Shown one piece after another: positions 1-11,394 of a stretch of 64,000 nt of DNA (positions within the stretch are counted from its first letter, which is position 1; each line of letters starts with the position of its first letter). The DNA comes from Paragyromitra xinjiangensis (lineage: Eukaryota > Ascomycota > Pezizomycetes > Pezizales > Discinaceae), in contig JBCAMK010000015.1 of NCBI GenBank assembly GCA_038503065.1, forward strand, positions 992,001-1,056,000, written 5' to 3'. Below the pieces are notes generated by a model. That model saw nothing but the letters and a program-made list of their open reading frames with translations, did no database searches and was not told where the DNA came from. The position numbers were made by a program, and so were the translations under genes.

Positions 1-1075
1 GCTCTGCCGTGGTCATATAATTGGCAAACCATTCAGTCAAATGATGAAGTTCTGCTAGAGTAAATAAGCTAGACTGCGGAGTGACGTAAAAATTATTCTT
101 GCTATTGCCCCGGCAGCAATACCGAAGGGTTGCGAGATCTGGAACGACATTTAATCCGAGTGGCCCCAGCGATCCAATCCCTCGAGCGCCTTCAAGATTC
201 CATAGTTTCCAATCCCCAGCTCTAGATCCCAATGACCTATTCGTTAAAGCATTAGTGATGATACGCCGCACAGCATCCTCGGACGCATCCCGTTCAAGGT
301 CGAAAATGACAGGTATGTTGCATAAACCCCGAGACTGGAGTCGCCTGTGCTCCAATGACATGCCATTAGGAATGCTTCGGCTATAAGGGTGTCTTAGGTA
401 GGTAAAAGTTGCACGAAAATACTCCCGCACTGGCGGCGGCGACGGCGACGGTGCTCTGGAATTGCGGCCCCGGCCCCGGCCCCGACCCCTACCGCCACGA
501 CCACGACCACCACGACCACCCCTAGTCATTTCATACAACCGTAAAAGATGAGCTGTGTTTAGTTCCATCTCCGAAGATGCCTCCAGCCCTTGTATCATTG
601 GCCCCCGTGCTGAAGGACCTGGTGCGGCTGCTGAGGGTTCTGGTCCCAATGTTGAAAACTCGGAGAGGGGGATCGACAATTCTGGCGTAGTGCTCGAAAC
701 TCCCGAAATACCAGACACCGGGGCGTAGGGATCCTGTGTGGATACAGCTGCTGATACTGGTACTCTGGCATATAGGCTGTTTGCAGGTGCCAGCGCTTCT
801 CCAGACGTCAGGCCCCTAGCTGCTTCAAAACGCCGGAAGCTTGGAGCATGTCTAAATCCCGGAGCAGAGGACAATACAGGAATTAAAGGTGGCACCTGGG
901 CGGGGGGCGGGGCGGCATGAAAAGCGTAGTTGTGGCCGCATACACACATTCCGGTGCTGTCTGGCACGGGCTGGAAGAACATCTGGCAGCCATCACAGCC
1001 GATGTTACGACATTCCTCTCTAGACTCAAAAGTCGCCCTATCGCCAGTACCCGAATTAGAATTAGAGTTAGGCAT
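1..1075 (-). CDS. Hypothetical protein with Cys/His cluster and RGG-rich segment (3' end outside window)
   Basis: On the minus strand an open frame runs from an ATG at 1075 to the left edge without a stop (358 codons), so the C-terminus is missing. Near the N-terminus is a cysteine/histidine cluster, C22-x4-C27-x2-C30-x13-C44-x-C46-x-H48-x4-H53, that looks like a small zinc-binding module. A Pro/Ala/Ser-rich linker follows, then an Arg/Gly tract at about residues 185-205. The part after it has mixed composition (FRATFTYLRHPYSRS and so on). I do not recognise the family. The RGG tract would fit RNA or protein binding, which is only inference. It lies at the edge of the repeat-rich half and looks lineage-specific. 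The unbroken frame and biased composition argue against a chance ORF. Confidence 0.6.
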   Translation of the reverse strand, partial: MPNSNSNSGTGDRATFESREECRNIGCDGCQMFFQPVPDSTGMCVCGHNYAFHAAPPPAQVPPLIPVLSSAPGFRHAPSFRRFEAARGLTSGEALAPANSLYARVPVSAAVSTQDPYAPVSGISGVSSTTPELSIPLSEFSTLGPEPSAAAPGPSARGPMIQGLEASSEMELNTAHLLRLYEMTRGGRGGRGRGGRGRGRGRGRNSRAPSPSPPPVREYFRATFTYLRHPYSRSIPNGMSLEHRRLQSRGLCNIPVIFDLERDASEDAVRRIITNALTNRSLGSRAGDWKLWNLEGARGIGSLGPLGLNVVPDLATLRYCCRGNSKNNFYVTPQSSLFTLAELHHLTEWFANYMTTAE

Positions 1076-2517
1076 CTCGATATCTAACTATTGCGATCTC
1101 ATTAACCTTCCAAATCCTAAAAGTGACCGATTATAGTACTCACTCTTGAGAATTCGCAAATGATAGCGGAATATGCGATACTGCTTGGTAATTTTGGGCA
1201 CTAGAAGAATGATGCTGAAAAGATAGATATATAAAGCGAGAGTAGAACGGCGGGGCAGTTGATTTGGTAGTAAATATCTAGTAGTCGAGAACTAGTCTTA
1301 TCTAAAATTCAACCCCTTCTAACACTAATAAATATCTCGTCAGGCAGTAAGTGCTCGGTTCTTTTTATTTATTTTTTCCAGGACAGGAAGTTACCGTTTA
1401 AGCCAACCAAATCCAACGCACAGAATCCCTAATTCCAGCGCAAATGCACACTTCGACTTGATTCAAGCACCAATTTAGGTGCGTACACCCGCCCTACCGG
1501 CCTATGAATCAGCGACCCGCAGTTCGGAATTCCCAATCGGGATACTCTCGGTTCTAAATACTGATATACCCAAATAGACCAACGGGGAAAATTTACCACT
1601 GCACAATGTCCCTGATTCCAGCGCAAAACCTACTTTCGACTAAGGTGGATGAAGTGTCAGCTCAGACCTGCCCCACGCACAGAGTCCCCAATTCCAATAC
1701 AAGTACGTACTTCTTCCTAATTCAAGCACTAATTCAGGCGGATACACCGTCCCCCAAGCGAAACCTATTTCATGGATGGGGTTAGGCATATGTGTGGCGT
1801 TAAGGATTAGTGATTGTATTATTTCGTTGTGTTTCTTTTGAATTCGGTTGGGTTGTTTCGAATGGTTGAGTCATGAATGAGTCATGGAAAGGGGAAGATT
1901 GGGTATATAAGCGATGGATTTCCGCGGTTGTGATTGTTCTTTTCTTTCTTTCTTTAAGCAACGTCTCTTACTTTACTTCTACCGTACGGTTATAGAAATA
2001 CCATCTTTGTTTCTACCTCAGAAACATCATTGTCGCTGTCGCTGTCGCACTCCAGAATCACTTCGATTCTTACCTCCCGTGAGGCCTGTGGAAAACATTG
2101 TATTATCATTGTAGCGAAGTCTCTTTCAAGTAGCACTGCTCACCTTTGGGGATACCAAAGGGCTTGACGGAACCTCGCTCCCTGAGAACCTACCCCTAAA
2201 AAATCATAACTCCAGCGCAAGTACACACTTCGTCCTGATTCGAGCGCTAATCCAGTCGTTACACCCGCTCTATTGGCCTATGGTCCCGCTGTTGCCAACT
2301 TCAAAAACTAAATCCAGGAAACTATACACGCAACGCCAAGCTACTTAGTATTAGAGCCAGGAGATCGAAGATTGTAATCGAATAGCTAGTTTACAGCCTT
2401 GATTTAGCAAATGAAGGGAAGAAATATGGTTTAACGTACTGGAGATAACCATAAAAAGTAGATAAAACGATAGGATAAAATAGACAATAAACGCCAAAAG
2501 ACCCAGCAGCTCCCTAC
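1076..2517. repeat. Intergenic region with copies of a dispersed 'CCAGCGCAA...TTCAAGC' repeat
   Basis: No convincing gene. The core ATTCCAGCGCAA, followed about 25 nt later by a TTCAAGC-like motif, occurs near 1432-1470, 1614-1640, 1690-1735 and 2211-2255. It recurs in reverse complement near 24.8-26.7 kb. A TATA-like TATATAAG at about 1903-1910 precedes a pyrimidine-rich stretch, but the 66-codon ORF after it has no recognisable features. Confidence 0.5.
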
Positions 2518-3592
2518 CTACCCATCAGCCCCAAAAAATTCGTCAATATCGAGATCGCCCTCAACACTTGACTCCTCTACAAGATCCGGAAATAATTTAT
2601 GGATATCTTCCGCAAGTAGAGAATCAAGCTCGTCTAGCGTGATGGTTTTATGCGTATCTCGGAGCTCCCGGATTCGAGATTCCCATTTGCTGATCCTCTC
2701 TCGGATAGACGTCGGAGCAAAACATCGCAAGGCTTCAGCTCTTTGCTTTTCCCTAACAAAGGCCCGGGCAAGCTCTTCCATCGTTTTAACTGATTTGTCT
2801 TCAGCCCCAAGCTTCTCCCATTCCTCCCACTCAGCGCCCAGCTTCTGCATCCAGGCTCCCCCAATTTCAGGATTACGGTCAGGATGAAGAAGCAGACATA
2901 GCGCCCTGTACTCTTTGCGGCCCGGGATTGCGATTCTCCATCCTGAGTCAGCTGCCCTGTCGGAGTTCTCACCCTCTGGACCCGGAAATAGCGATGCGGG
3001 ATGTGGAAGAAAGAGATACACAATGGTAGCGAAATTGATGAGGTCAGGTCCAGAATCCGGGCTGATATCAAATTGGCGAGAAGTACGTTCTCTAATATTG
3101 ACTTCTACATTAGTAACGCTTTCGTTTTCAAATCTCAAATGCTAAATCTAAACCTACCTAACCATTCCCTCTTTTTCAATCTCTTTGAGCGCCATAGTTC
3201 TGGCAACGAGATGGTCACGCTTCTCTTTACCATGCGCTCTATTTTTGTCCACATTGCGAGCATAAGATGCTTTGTTTTGTCTCGCCCGTATCTATTAGAC
3301 AATAACAACCAAATGGCATTAGTGACGTCATACATGCAAAAAAAAGGGCTCTGAAGTAACCTACCGCTTTTCTATGCCCTGGAGAGGACTCCCCCGGAGG
3401 GGTGCTAATACGTGGCTTCCGTGTGACCTGCCCCCGAATCCTTCTCATCTCCTCGATTGCTTCTGCCGTGTGCCTCTGATCTGGGGCGCGTGGGACTACA
3501 GCATATGCCCACTGATCATAATGCCGCCCTAAAGAGCCCCCCTTAGCGAACGACTTGCCACACCACTGGCATTTAATTCCTGTAGAGCTCAT
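2518..3592 (-). CDS. Hypothetical Cys-finger protein, three exons
   Basis: I join 3592-3365, 3291-3158 and 3091-2518 (minus strand). Both introns (73 and 66 nt) keep the frame and give 311 aa. The second has donor GTAGGT, branch GTTACTAAT and acceptor TATTAG. The N-terminus begins with a C2H2-like half-finger (CQWCGKSFAKGGSLGRH: C-x2-C-x12-H) without a clear second histidine. The middle is basic, and the C-terminal part is amphipathic with a segment around LCLLLHPDRNP and an acidic end (LDIDEFFGADG). I recall fungal orphan proteins with a similar SLGRH finger followed by a basic region but cannot name a family. Transposon A ends only 134 bp upstream of the ATG, so the promoter may be displaced or provided by the element. 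Confidence 0.55.
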
Positions 3593-4125
3593 AATTCAAG
3601 CTGGCCCCAGAGCTCCGAGATGGCTGTATGCGAATACAACAAGACGCACAGCATATACCGTGAAAGTACTTGACGCGGGCCGATGATGAGTGACGTTTCT
3701 TCGTTCGTTTGCCTACAAACCTCATTCATCAGTAAAAATTGATATAGCCGCCCCGGCCGCCTGGAGGTCGGGGCGGTCGGGCGGAATGTTACCCTTCTGT
3801 TAGGTTGCTGCAGCACCTCAGCGCGCCCGGGAGGCATGGTTTCTAGACCTTTGACCGCCTGGAGGAGGTCGTTTCCTCCTGTCGCAAGTGGTGTAGTGGG
3901 CTGCTTCTGGGCGTGGGTGGTCTCCCGCTGCTGCAGAATTTTGGCAGCAGTTCGCCCTGTAGAATGGATTTGCACAGTATGCTTGTGGGACCTGGAATAT
4001 TCGAGAATCACTTGTATAGAACCAATATCATTGACAATTGCTTTATTCTATGTATCTATCTATATATCTATCTATGTACAAATATCGAGGGCGCAGCTAA
4101 CTAAACTAGCTTCTGTGGAAGCTGC

Positions 4126-4352
4126 AGCAGCGAATTGACGACCTGCCAGAGGCAGGCAGCGAATTGACCATGTGGCGGAGGCTGCAGAAGCTCAGGCAGC
4201 GAATCGACCATATGGCGCAGGCGCAGGAAGCTCAGGCAGCGAATTGACCATATGGCGGAAGCGGAGGAAGCGGCGGAAGCTGCAGCAGCGAATAGACCAT
4301 ATGGCGGAGGCGGCGGAAGCTCAGGCAGCGAATCGACCTATTGGCGCAGGCG

Positions 4353-4387
<35 letters not shown>

Positions 4388-4870
4388 AGCGAATTGACCA
4401 TATGGCGCAGGCAGCGAATCGACCATATGGCGGAAGCGGAGGAAGTGGCGGAAGCTGCAGCAGCGAATAGACCATATGGCGGAGGCGGCGGAAGGCTCAG
4501 GCAGCGAATCGACCAATTGGCAGAGGCAGCGGAGGCGGCTGCAGCGAATCGATCAATTGGTGGAGGGCAGCGGGGCTCGGGCAGCGAATTGACCTATTGG
4601 CGCAGGCAGCGGAGGCGGCTGCAGCAAATCGACCATTTGGCGCAGGCAGCGGAAGCACAGGAAGGGACTCGACCATATGGCGGAGGCGGAGGAAGGCTCA
4701 GGCAGCAGATCGACGACCTCCAGGAGGCGGCGGAAGCTCAGGAAGCTCAGGCAGCGGAGGCTGCTGCAGCAGAATCGATCAATTGACTGAGGAAGCGGAA
4801 GCTCAGGCAGCGAATCGACCATGTGGCGGAGGCGGAGGAAGGCTGAAGCAGCGGATCAAAGCGAGTCTAG
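4126..4870 (+). repeat. Minisatellite of ~40-bp units whose reading frame cycles
   Basis: About 16 units begin GAATCGACCATATGGCG and continue with GGC/GGA/GCT-rich sequence. Most units are 25, 40, 49 or 61 nt long, all congruent to 1 modulo 3; at least one is 41. A frame therefore rotates through three peptide registers (RIDHMAEAAEAQAAN, RPYGGGGGSSGSE, LTIWRRRRKLRQ) without meeting a stop, giving a 204-codon ORF at 4172-4786. The same array fills 17.04-18.07 kb in element B. It may be coding or simply stop-poor repeat DNA. Confidence 0.75.
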
Positions 4871-5439
4871 GAGGCATATCAGCGGGAGTCAAATAAACGG
4901 AATCAGGACGTTACCTGTGAGGTTCTTTGCAAGCAGAGCTTAGTACTTCTAGCCTAAAAGTCACGATGTTAGCAAAGTACTATGGTACAGCGAGGTAGGG
5001 AATGGGTGGGAGGGAATAGGGGGGAGCAATAGTAGGGACGACGGGGAGGAATAGGGAGGTGGAGATTGCTGTCTTACTAGGCGTTGCTTTGGCGACGACT
5101 AAGCGACGACTTGGCGACGACTTGGCGACTACAAAATGATGACTAAACAACCATAGAGTGATGACTAAGCGACCTCCAGATTTTTGAAAATCGCTAAGTG
5201 CCAGTGCCTGGCAGGAGACGAAGTGAATTTTGCTAAGTCCCGAGTTTTCAGGGACTTAGCAAAATTCGATCAAAAATTTGCTAAGTACTCGGCTGCCGCC
5301 CAGCGCTGCCGGATGGTAGGAGGTCGCCCAGAGGCGCTGCAGCATCAGCAAAAAAAAAATGTCGCCCCGACACTTTCTTGTCTTCCAGAAGGCCATATTC
5401 CGCCAGATTAGTTTCGGGCCTTCCAAAGCGCTTGGAAGA

Positions 5440-6256
5440 CCGTTGCGAGCTGAAAGAACCTCCTGACGACCTCTCTCAGGTCGTCATCTTCCAGTGGCTG
5501 TATCCATGCCGTGCCTTCTGAACGGTCCCCTTGCCTTTTGACCTTCTTCAGGACACCACCACTGCTGCAGCCTGCCGCCAGGTGGCATTGTTCCTTGGTG
5601 CTGGAGACACTTTCCGACCCGAATTACTATTCATTGACGACCTCTAGTAGGTCGTCGCCACGTTCTATGTACAGGTCCACCTTCCGACTCCACGTGAATT
5701 GGATCGACTTTTGTTGTGTGAGCCCTTCATTTTGACCCGCCAGCGACTACCCTCTTGAATCGACTCTCGTTGTGTAAGCCCTTTATGTCGACCTCTAGTA
5801 GGTCGTCGCCACGTTCTATATACAGGTCCACCTTCCGACTCCACGTGAATTGGATCGACTTTTGTTGTGTGAACCCTTCATTTTGACCCGCCAGCGACTC
5901 CACGTGAATTGGATCGACTTTTGCTGTGTGAGCCCTTCATTTTGACCCGCCAGCGACTCCACGTGAATTGGATCGACTTTTGCTGTGTGAGCCCTTCATT
6001 TTGACCCGCCAGCGACTACCCTCTTGAATCGACTCTCGTTGTGTAAGCCCTTCATGTCGACCTCTAGTAGGTCGTCGCCACGTTCTATATACAGGTCCAC
6101 CTTCCGACTCCACGTGAATTGTATCGACTTTTGTTGTGTGAGCCCTTCATTTTGACCCGCCAGCGACTACCCCTTTGAATCGACTTTCGTTGTGTAAGCA
6201 TTCATGTCGACCTCTGGTAGGTCGGTAATGGATTCTTGCTGTAAGTTCCAGCCTCT
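5440..6256. repeat. Complex tandem repeat at the left end of element C
   Basis: Between about 5590 and 6220 a ~59-nt unit (CCACGTGAATTGGATCGACT...TTTTGACCCGCCAGC) and a longer block containing CTCTTGAATCGACT...GTGTAAGCCC and TCGACCTCTAGTAGGTCGTC alternate several times. Palindrome copies lie at 5465-5485, 5636-5656, 5786-5804, 6057-6075 and 6206-6223. There is no gene. Subterminal repeats are usual transposase-binding regions in EnSpm-like elements, so that role is possible. Confidence 0.7.
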
Positions 6257-9200
6257 CTAGTATATGTCATTGAATGTCTCAAGATCCACCCTGCTATTTA
6301 CATACCAATAGCCCTCTTCTAGATCCTGCACTAGATGCGCCATCCCTGTAATCGAAGCTACACTCACAACCCACTCGTCATTACCAGGAATCCGCACATT
6401 ACGAAGGCCAACTCTAATTAAGCTGCTGTTGGCCTCCAAGAGGCCGGCACCATCCAATCGAAGCATTTTGACGAGCGCAAGCCGATGGGTACGTCCCGAG
6501 CTCGGATCGCGGAGCTTAAACAAGCATCTCAATCGGCCAGGTAAGCGCCCACGCAAGGCACCATATTCGGTCTCGTTTCCTACCATAACCCAAACCCAGT
6601 CATTCCTTGCAGCCCCTCCTCGAAATGGCATATTGATCGTGCATCGAAGGCGGTGTATGGTATAGATATCGGTCTCTTGGAATTTGAGCATGGGGACCTG
6701 AAGGTGTGTAAAACGCTCCGCTGGGCACAGCCTTAGTTTGACGTTGTCGGTTGGCAACCTCTGGGAGTCCGGCAAAGTACTGTTATATGACTCTACCTTC
6801 TGCACTAATAGACCCTTGGTATCACCAATATCCAGCATCACATCTTCGAGGGATTGAGTCAAACGGGCGCTTATACGCCCTCGGAGGTAAGATGGGGGCT
6901 TTCTTTCCGCTCTGATATCTGGCTCGCACCAAGCTGGAACCCTTTCCTTCTCTAGGAGATCTCTTACATCTTTTGGGAGTGACCCCGCCGGCCTCTCACG
7001 AGTCGCCTCCCGAATGGATATGATACGCATGGCCATCAAGTGTCGACGAGAATAGTGCTCTAAGATCTGCTTGGTTGCATTGATCTTATTCGAGGCGCGA
7101 TAACCGACTTTGATCTGTTCTTGATGTGAGGCTTCGCCGGCCTCTGTGGTGGAGGCAACAATATTACCAAACTGCCTGACATGTGCGCTGAAGTGGCTCA
7201 ATAGATGCATCTTGATGAAGTTGAAGTGAGATTCTTGGCGGTAGATATCCTGGCGCTGCTCTGACCTCTCCAATCTATCTTCTACCACCACCTTTCGCCT
7301 CTTCGCCGTACACGAGAGGCCGTCAACAGTTCCTCCTGAGCTTGCCGCATGGCTTTGTTGGCTCTCTTTGCTTTCGCATTCGTCGCGCTTTGATTTGGGG
7401 AATTCGAGGAAGATATCCTTATGCTCGTGGAAGTCCTTCAAATAGCCTTCCATATAGTCAATAGTCTGTTCGGTGTGGCTGCGATATTGAGCCATTAGGT
7501 GGAAATCGATCAAGGCTTGGATACAGTCCAGAGCTCTCTTGAATGCCGGCCTTTCAGAGGTCGTCGGCTTCCGCAGAGCAACTGTCACTTCTACTAGGAG
7601 GAATCGACCAAGGTTCGGCATCTCTTTGCCCTGCCCCTGAGTCACCTCTCGATAGGCCCTTTTGGGAACTGTGATGCCCGTATAGGGAGGAATGGACTTC
7701 CATACTTTGTCGAATTGGTCGAGTCGGTTGTATTTGCCAAGGAAGCCTTGGATCCATTCCATCATATGCTTCAAAAGACCTAAATAGACTGTATGTAAAA
7801 GGTCAGGCTTATAGAGCTTCTGGCCGGACTCTGGGAAGCCGCCAAAAGCTGTTCATGAGTGCTTTTATACCCCTCTGCTGCAGCCAGTCTAGATCCCCGA
7901 TCGAGCCTGTCTCTTGGTAGCGTTTTACTCGAGCCTTATAGCAATCGTGATTGCGTACTGGAAAGGGCTTCGTACAAAGCTGACCTAGACTAGAGGCGTC
8001 AATTTCGCAGACGGGGCAAGCATTATTCTTTAGGTGTTGGAGGGTGACGTGCTCTAAATGGTCTGCCAACCAGCCGCAGACTACTGGAAAGCAGAATCGC
8101 AGCTGACCATCAGCACATGGAAGCTGAACACCGCTTGTTGCCGGCTCGTGGAGGGTTGACATAGTCCTTTCCATGGCAAGATCTAGGACCGCGCGATTTC
8201 TTGACCTTTGTGCTTCAGCAGCCTTGACCTTCAACTTGCCGACCTTTGGCGGGACGGGAAGCAGTGCCAACAGTAACGATGCCATTGCGGAAGGTTTGTT
8301 TCGAAGTGTGGATTTGATATTGCCTATCGTCAAATAGATGGGCCAAGCCTTTTTATCGCCTGAGAAGTTGGTAAGATGTGTTTGATCCGACGAGCAAAGA
8401 ATTGGAATCAATGTGGAGCCAGCGGGGAGGGTTTCCTACAACTGATTAGCAAACTCTGACGGCTCCTGTGAGGTCGGGAGCTAACCTGGAGATCCCACCA
8501 CCAATCAGCTGTATGCATTTCTGAATACATTCTTTCACCGGCAGGGTTGAATTCCTTCACCGGAGCGTAGACCATTTCCCCTGAATATGCTGTTTGGGCT
8601 AGCAAATATCGTATACAAACCATAGGATCGCGATGACAGAATACAAAAGGCTCCCCATCAATCTCCTCCTCGATGAAGGTCCAGCTTGGCTCTCCTAAGG
8701 TCGTCGGCAGGTTCTCAATCACCTTGTAGAGGGTGTAGGCGGACCGATAGGAGCCGGCACCAAGGTAAAGACCTTTCTTGAAGTATTATCGATGCCAGTC
8801 TTCATCGTTTTGGTATCAATAAAGCATTTGGCTAAATGGAAGTCATAAGCAGTGTGGAAGGGGAATAAAGGGAATTGGAGCAAGCTTTCCTGAGCTTCTA
8901 GGAAGCTTGGCACGCTTCCTGCCGGTCTCCCTGCATCCGGTAAGAAGCTTTGACTGATGCTTTGGGGACTTCGGCTGCACCATTATCGTTGTCTTCAGCA
9001 TCAGAGGCTGTAGCTGGTTCTTCATCTGAATTATTGTCCGAATCGTAAATTGATGATCTATCACTCCTTCTATCGAGGTAGTCCTCTGCCGGCTCTTCTT
9101 GGTCCGTCAGTGGATCGTCAAGATAAACTTCTGCTTGCTCAGGGTGCTTGGTCAAGATATGGGTTATCAAAGCTGAGCTGTAGTCGTAGGAATATCGACA

Positions 9201-9404
9201 GAAGGGGCAGCGGTCTGGCATGTTTGGAGGTTTGGTAGTAAAAGGGGTAGCGAGGTGTTGTGGAATAATAGGGGACTGATGGTCCGGCATTGACGACCTC
9301 TGAAGAGCCGGAGAAGAGCTCATAGCACTCCCAGCCGTGTCTTCGGGGGTTGAGATCAGGGGTTGAGCTGACGTCGGGGGTTGATATGGCGCCTGATTCA
9401 GCAT
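6257..9404 (-). pseudogene. Plavaka-type transposase, frameshifted copy
   Basis: The minus-strand reading recovers the Plavaka layout. There is an N-terminal C2H2 finger (CPFCRYSYDYSSALITHILTKH, C-x2-C-x12-H-x4-H), then AGRPAGSVPSFLEAQES, then FVFCHRDPMVCIRYLL and YAPVKEF...YSEMHTADWWWD. After a 50-nt intron (8436-8485) come DQTHLTNFSGDKKAWPIYLT and IGNIKSTLRNKPSA, then LYKPDLLHTVYLGLLKHMME and the long C-terminal part with HLLSHFSAHVRQFGNI. The frame shifts at about 8940-8990 (before LPDAGRPAG), at about 8790 (GIDN|YFKKGL, apparently one base missing) and at about 7845 (NSFWR|FPESGQKLYKPDLLH). No GT...AG intron explains these, so I call it inactive, although base-calling errors could mimic this. 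The start at 9404 is the first ATG upstream of the finger. Plavaka transposases cut and paste EnSpm/CACTA-like elements. Confidence 0.75.
8436..8485 (-). other. 50-nt intron of the transposase gene containing the element palindrome
   Basis: The intron is donor CAG|GTTAGC at 8485, branch TTTGCTAATC, acceptor TTGTAG at 8436. It joins WWWDLQ to ETLPAGSTLIPI in frame, as expected from the Plavaka family (WWWD...TLVPIICSSDKTHLT). The palindrome at 8458-8477 (GACGGCTC...GAGGTCGG on the plus strand) fills the middle of the intron. Confidence 0.7.
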
Positions 9405-10114
9405 AAGAGCCGCAACGCAACAGCTCGGACCTTTGCAGCCGACGCAGTCTGTCTTTGAAGCTTGACGACCAGCTCAATTGCAGCTCAACAGCAGCAGGAT
9501 CCTCAAAAAAAAAGTTGCTCTAAATCCTGAGATTTTCTGGCGTGTGGATCCTCCACCGGCCTACAGGAGGTCGGCAGGTTCCTTTCACAACTTTTGCGCA
9601 TATTGAAATAGCGCTAGTGCTGTATAACCCTAACCCTGAGTCCTTTAAGAGTTTCGGATTTGCTAACTCTTACGTCAACCCTCCACCCCCTCACCTTCCA
9701 ACCTCCAACCTCCACCTCCTCGCACTATTCACACCACCACCTCCTCCCTCGCAGCCTCCTTCAACGCAGCGTTTCAAGCTGCAGCTGCTATTCAGCTCAA
9801 CGTTTCAAGTTGCTGCTCTCGCAATCTTGCCTTCCAGCTTGAATAGCCAGCAAAGGCTATAAAATGGCAGATATGGCGCCTCCAACCGAGTCAGAACCAA
9901 GCAGAGCAAACAAAACCCCCCCGCCCAATCTAAACAATCAAACAACCCCACCAAACAGTGTACCGACCTCTCGCAAGCCGTCGCAAACAGATCCATCCTT
10001 ACGACGAATATCCCTGCCTTAACCCCCCCGCGACAAAAAACTCCAGTATATCGATCACCCCGGCAATCATCAACCCAACCGACCTCCCCCAAGCCGGCAA
10101 GCACCCCTACCAAG
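9405..10114. promoter_or_regulatory. Divergent intergenic region between transposase and cargo gene
   Basis: This 710-bp region separates the start of the transposase gene (minus) from the start of the cargo gene (plus), so it probably holds both promoters. It contains a telomere-like TAACCCTAACCCT (9625-9637), a pyrimidine-rich run (about 9675-9775) and palindromes at 9556-9574, 9963-9982 and 10079-10097. No supported ORF. Confidence 0.5.
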
Positions 10115-11394
10115 ATGCCGCCCCGCGCCAGAGCGACTGAAATGACTGCAGCAGATCTCAAAATAGTGTTGGGCTTCAGCGCAACCAACAATCAAGCCTA
10201 TTTGATCGTTCGTGATGATATTGTTTCCTACGCTATTCAGCACGGTATCACAGGCGTCGACACCCCTGGAAAGGCTGCCTGGACTGCTTGTGAGGAGCAC
10301 GCAGTCAGCCACAAATACCTGAGCCGCTTCAAGGAAGCCTACGAAGGAGCAGGGCCAAAGGAGAATACCCCAGACGTTCGAAGGCTATCAAATGCCTTTG
10401 CCTTGACGCTATCGAAGAAGAACCCTGCCAGAGCAGCAGCGGATAAGCAGATGGCAGATAATGGTGACTTTGACGGGCCTGCTGCCGGCCTCACTAGAGC
10501 TGTCGCCGCCGCTGGTGCTGCTGGCGCTGCTGCACCTTCACCTTCCCGCATCATTCAGGTCCGCATCGTCGATCCTGACATAATTGGTGCCTACGACAGC
10601 GATGCACCTCTACCACGCCAGACAAGCGGATATGGCTGGGACCCAGCTAATACCATCTTCCAGAAGCTGACGACCTTAGAGCCGGTCACGCACCGTGATA
10701 TCTTGACATACGCAGCAAAGCATGTCGCTGAGAATCGTCGCGCTCGCGCAGTTTGGGGAGCTCTTGTCCCCATACCTGAAGACTTTCGGATATCTACTAA
10801 CGATGAGATGATTCTCAGCGAGGATGACGAGGTGACGGCCTGGCTGAGGTCGACAACGGCTAACCCCCCGGTTGTGAACGTTATTCTTCATCGGGTTACT
10901 GCCAAAGGAATGCGATCGCGCCAAACCCCGCCGCCCTGCGGCGGCGGGCACATATCTCTAAGGGCTATTTCCCCTCTCTTCTCGAGGACCCTGCCGAGGA
11001 TTCTGACGAGGACGACCGCCCGCTTCGGAAGAAGTTTAAGCCGCTGCCGCGTACAGATAGGGGCTTCCAAGCTCGCGAAAGGAAGATTCGGGCACGAATC
11101 TTGCGCCAGCAAGAGCTCCTGGAGTCAGTCAAAGAGCATCACAAGGAGATAACGCCAGACGCCATATTTTCTGACGAGGAAGGGTTTGAGAACAGGTATA
11201 TGTCGGCCGCTCAGAGGCGGGCAGCTAGGGAAGCGGTTAAGGCAGCAGCTGAAGCGGAGGAGGACGAGGAGTTGGAGGAGGAGGAGGAGAAGCAGGAGGA
11301 GGAGAAGGGGGAGGAGGAGGAGGATAAAGAGGAGGAGAACGACGGAGGGGATGGGAAGGGTGGGGCTGACGAGGATGTTGGAGCTACCGCTTAG
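10115..11394 (+). CDS. Element C cargo gene 1: unknown protein with acidic tail
   Basis: I model two exons, 10115-10831 and 10963-11394, joined in phase 0 by a 131-nt intron (donor GAG|GTGACG, acceptor CTCTAAG|GGC). The result is 382 aa with an N-terminus MPPRARATEMTAADLKIVLG. Around the junction it reads EMILSEDDE|GYFPSLLEDPAEDSDEDD, which is compositionally smooth. Reading through instead gives a low-quality Arg/Pro/Ser-rich frame. Residues 240-345 are charged with a basic RTDRGFQARERKIRARILRQQ segment, and the last ~50 residues are Glu-rich because of a GAG microsatellite. I do not recognise a domain. Position inside the transposon next to the transposase suggests an accessory factor. An alternative is two frames broken at the GC-rich hairpin near 10928-10947. 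Confidence 0.55.

Noticed and set aside
3589..4011. 140-codon minus-strand ORF across the end of transposon A
   Set aside because: It spans the host/transposon junction and shares no features with known proteins.
10832..10962. Frameshift in element C cargo gene 1
   Set aside because: A phase-0 intron (GTGACG...CTCTAAG) joins the two frames smoothly, so I prefer splicing, though transcript data are needed.
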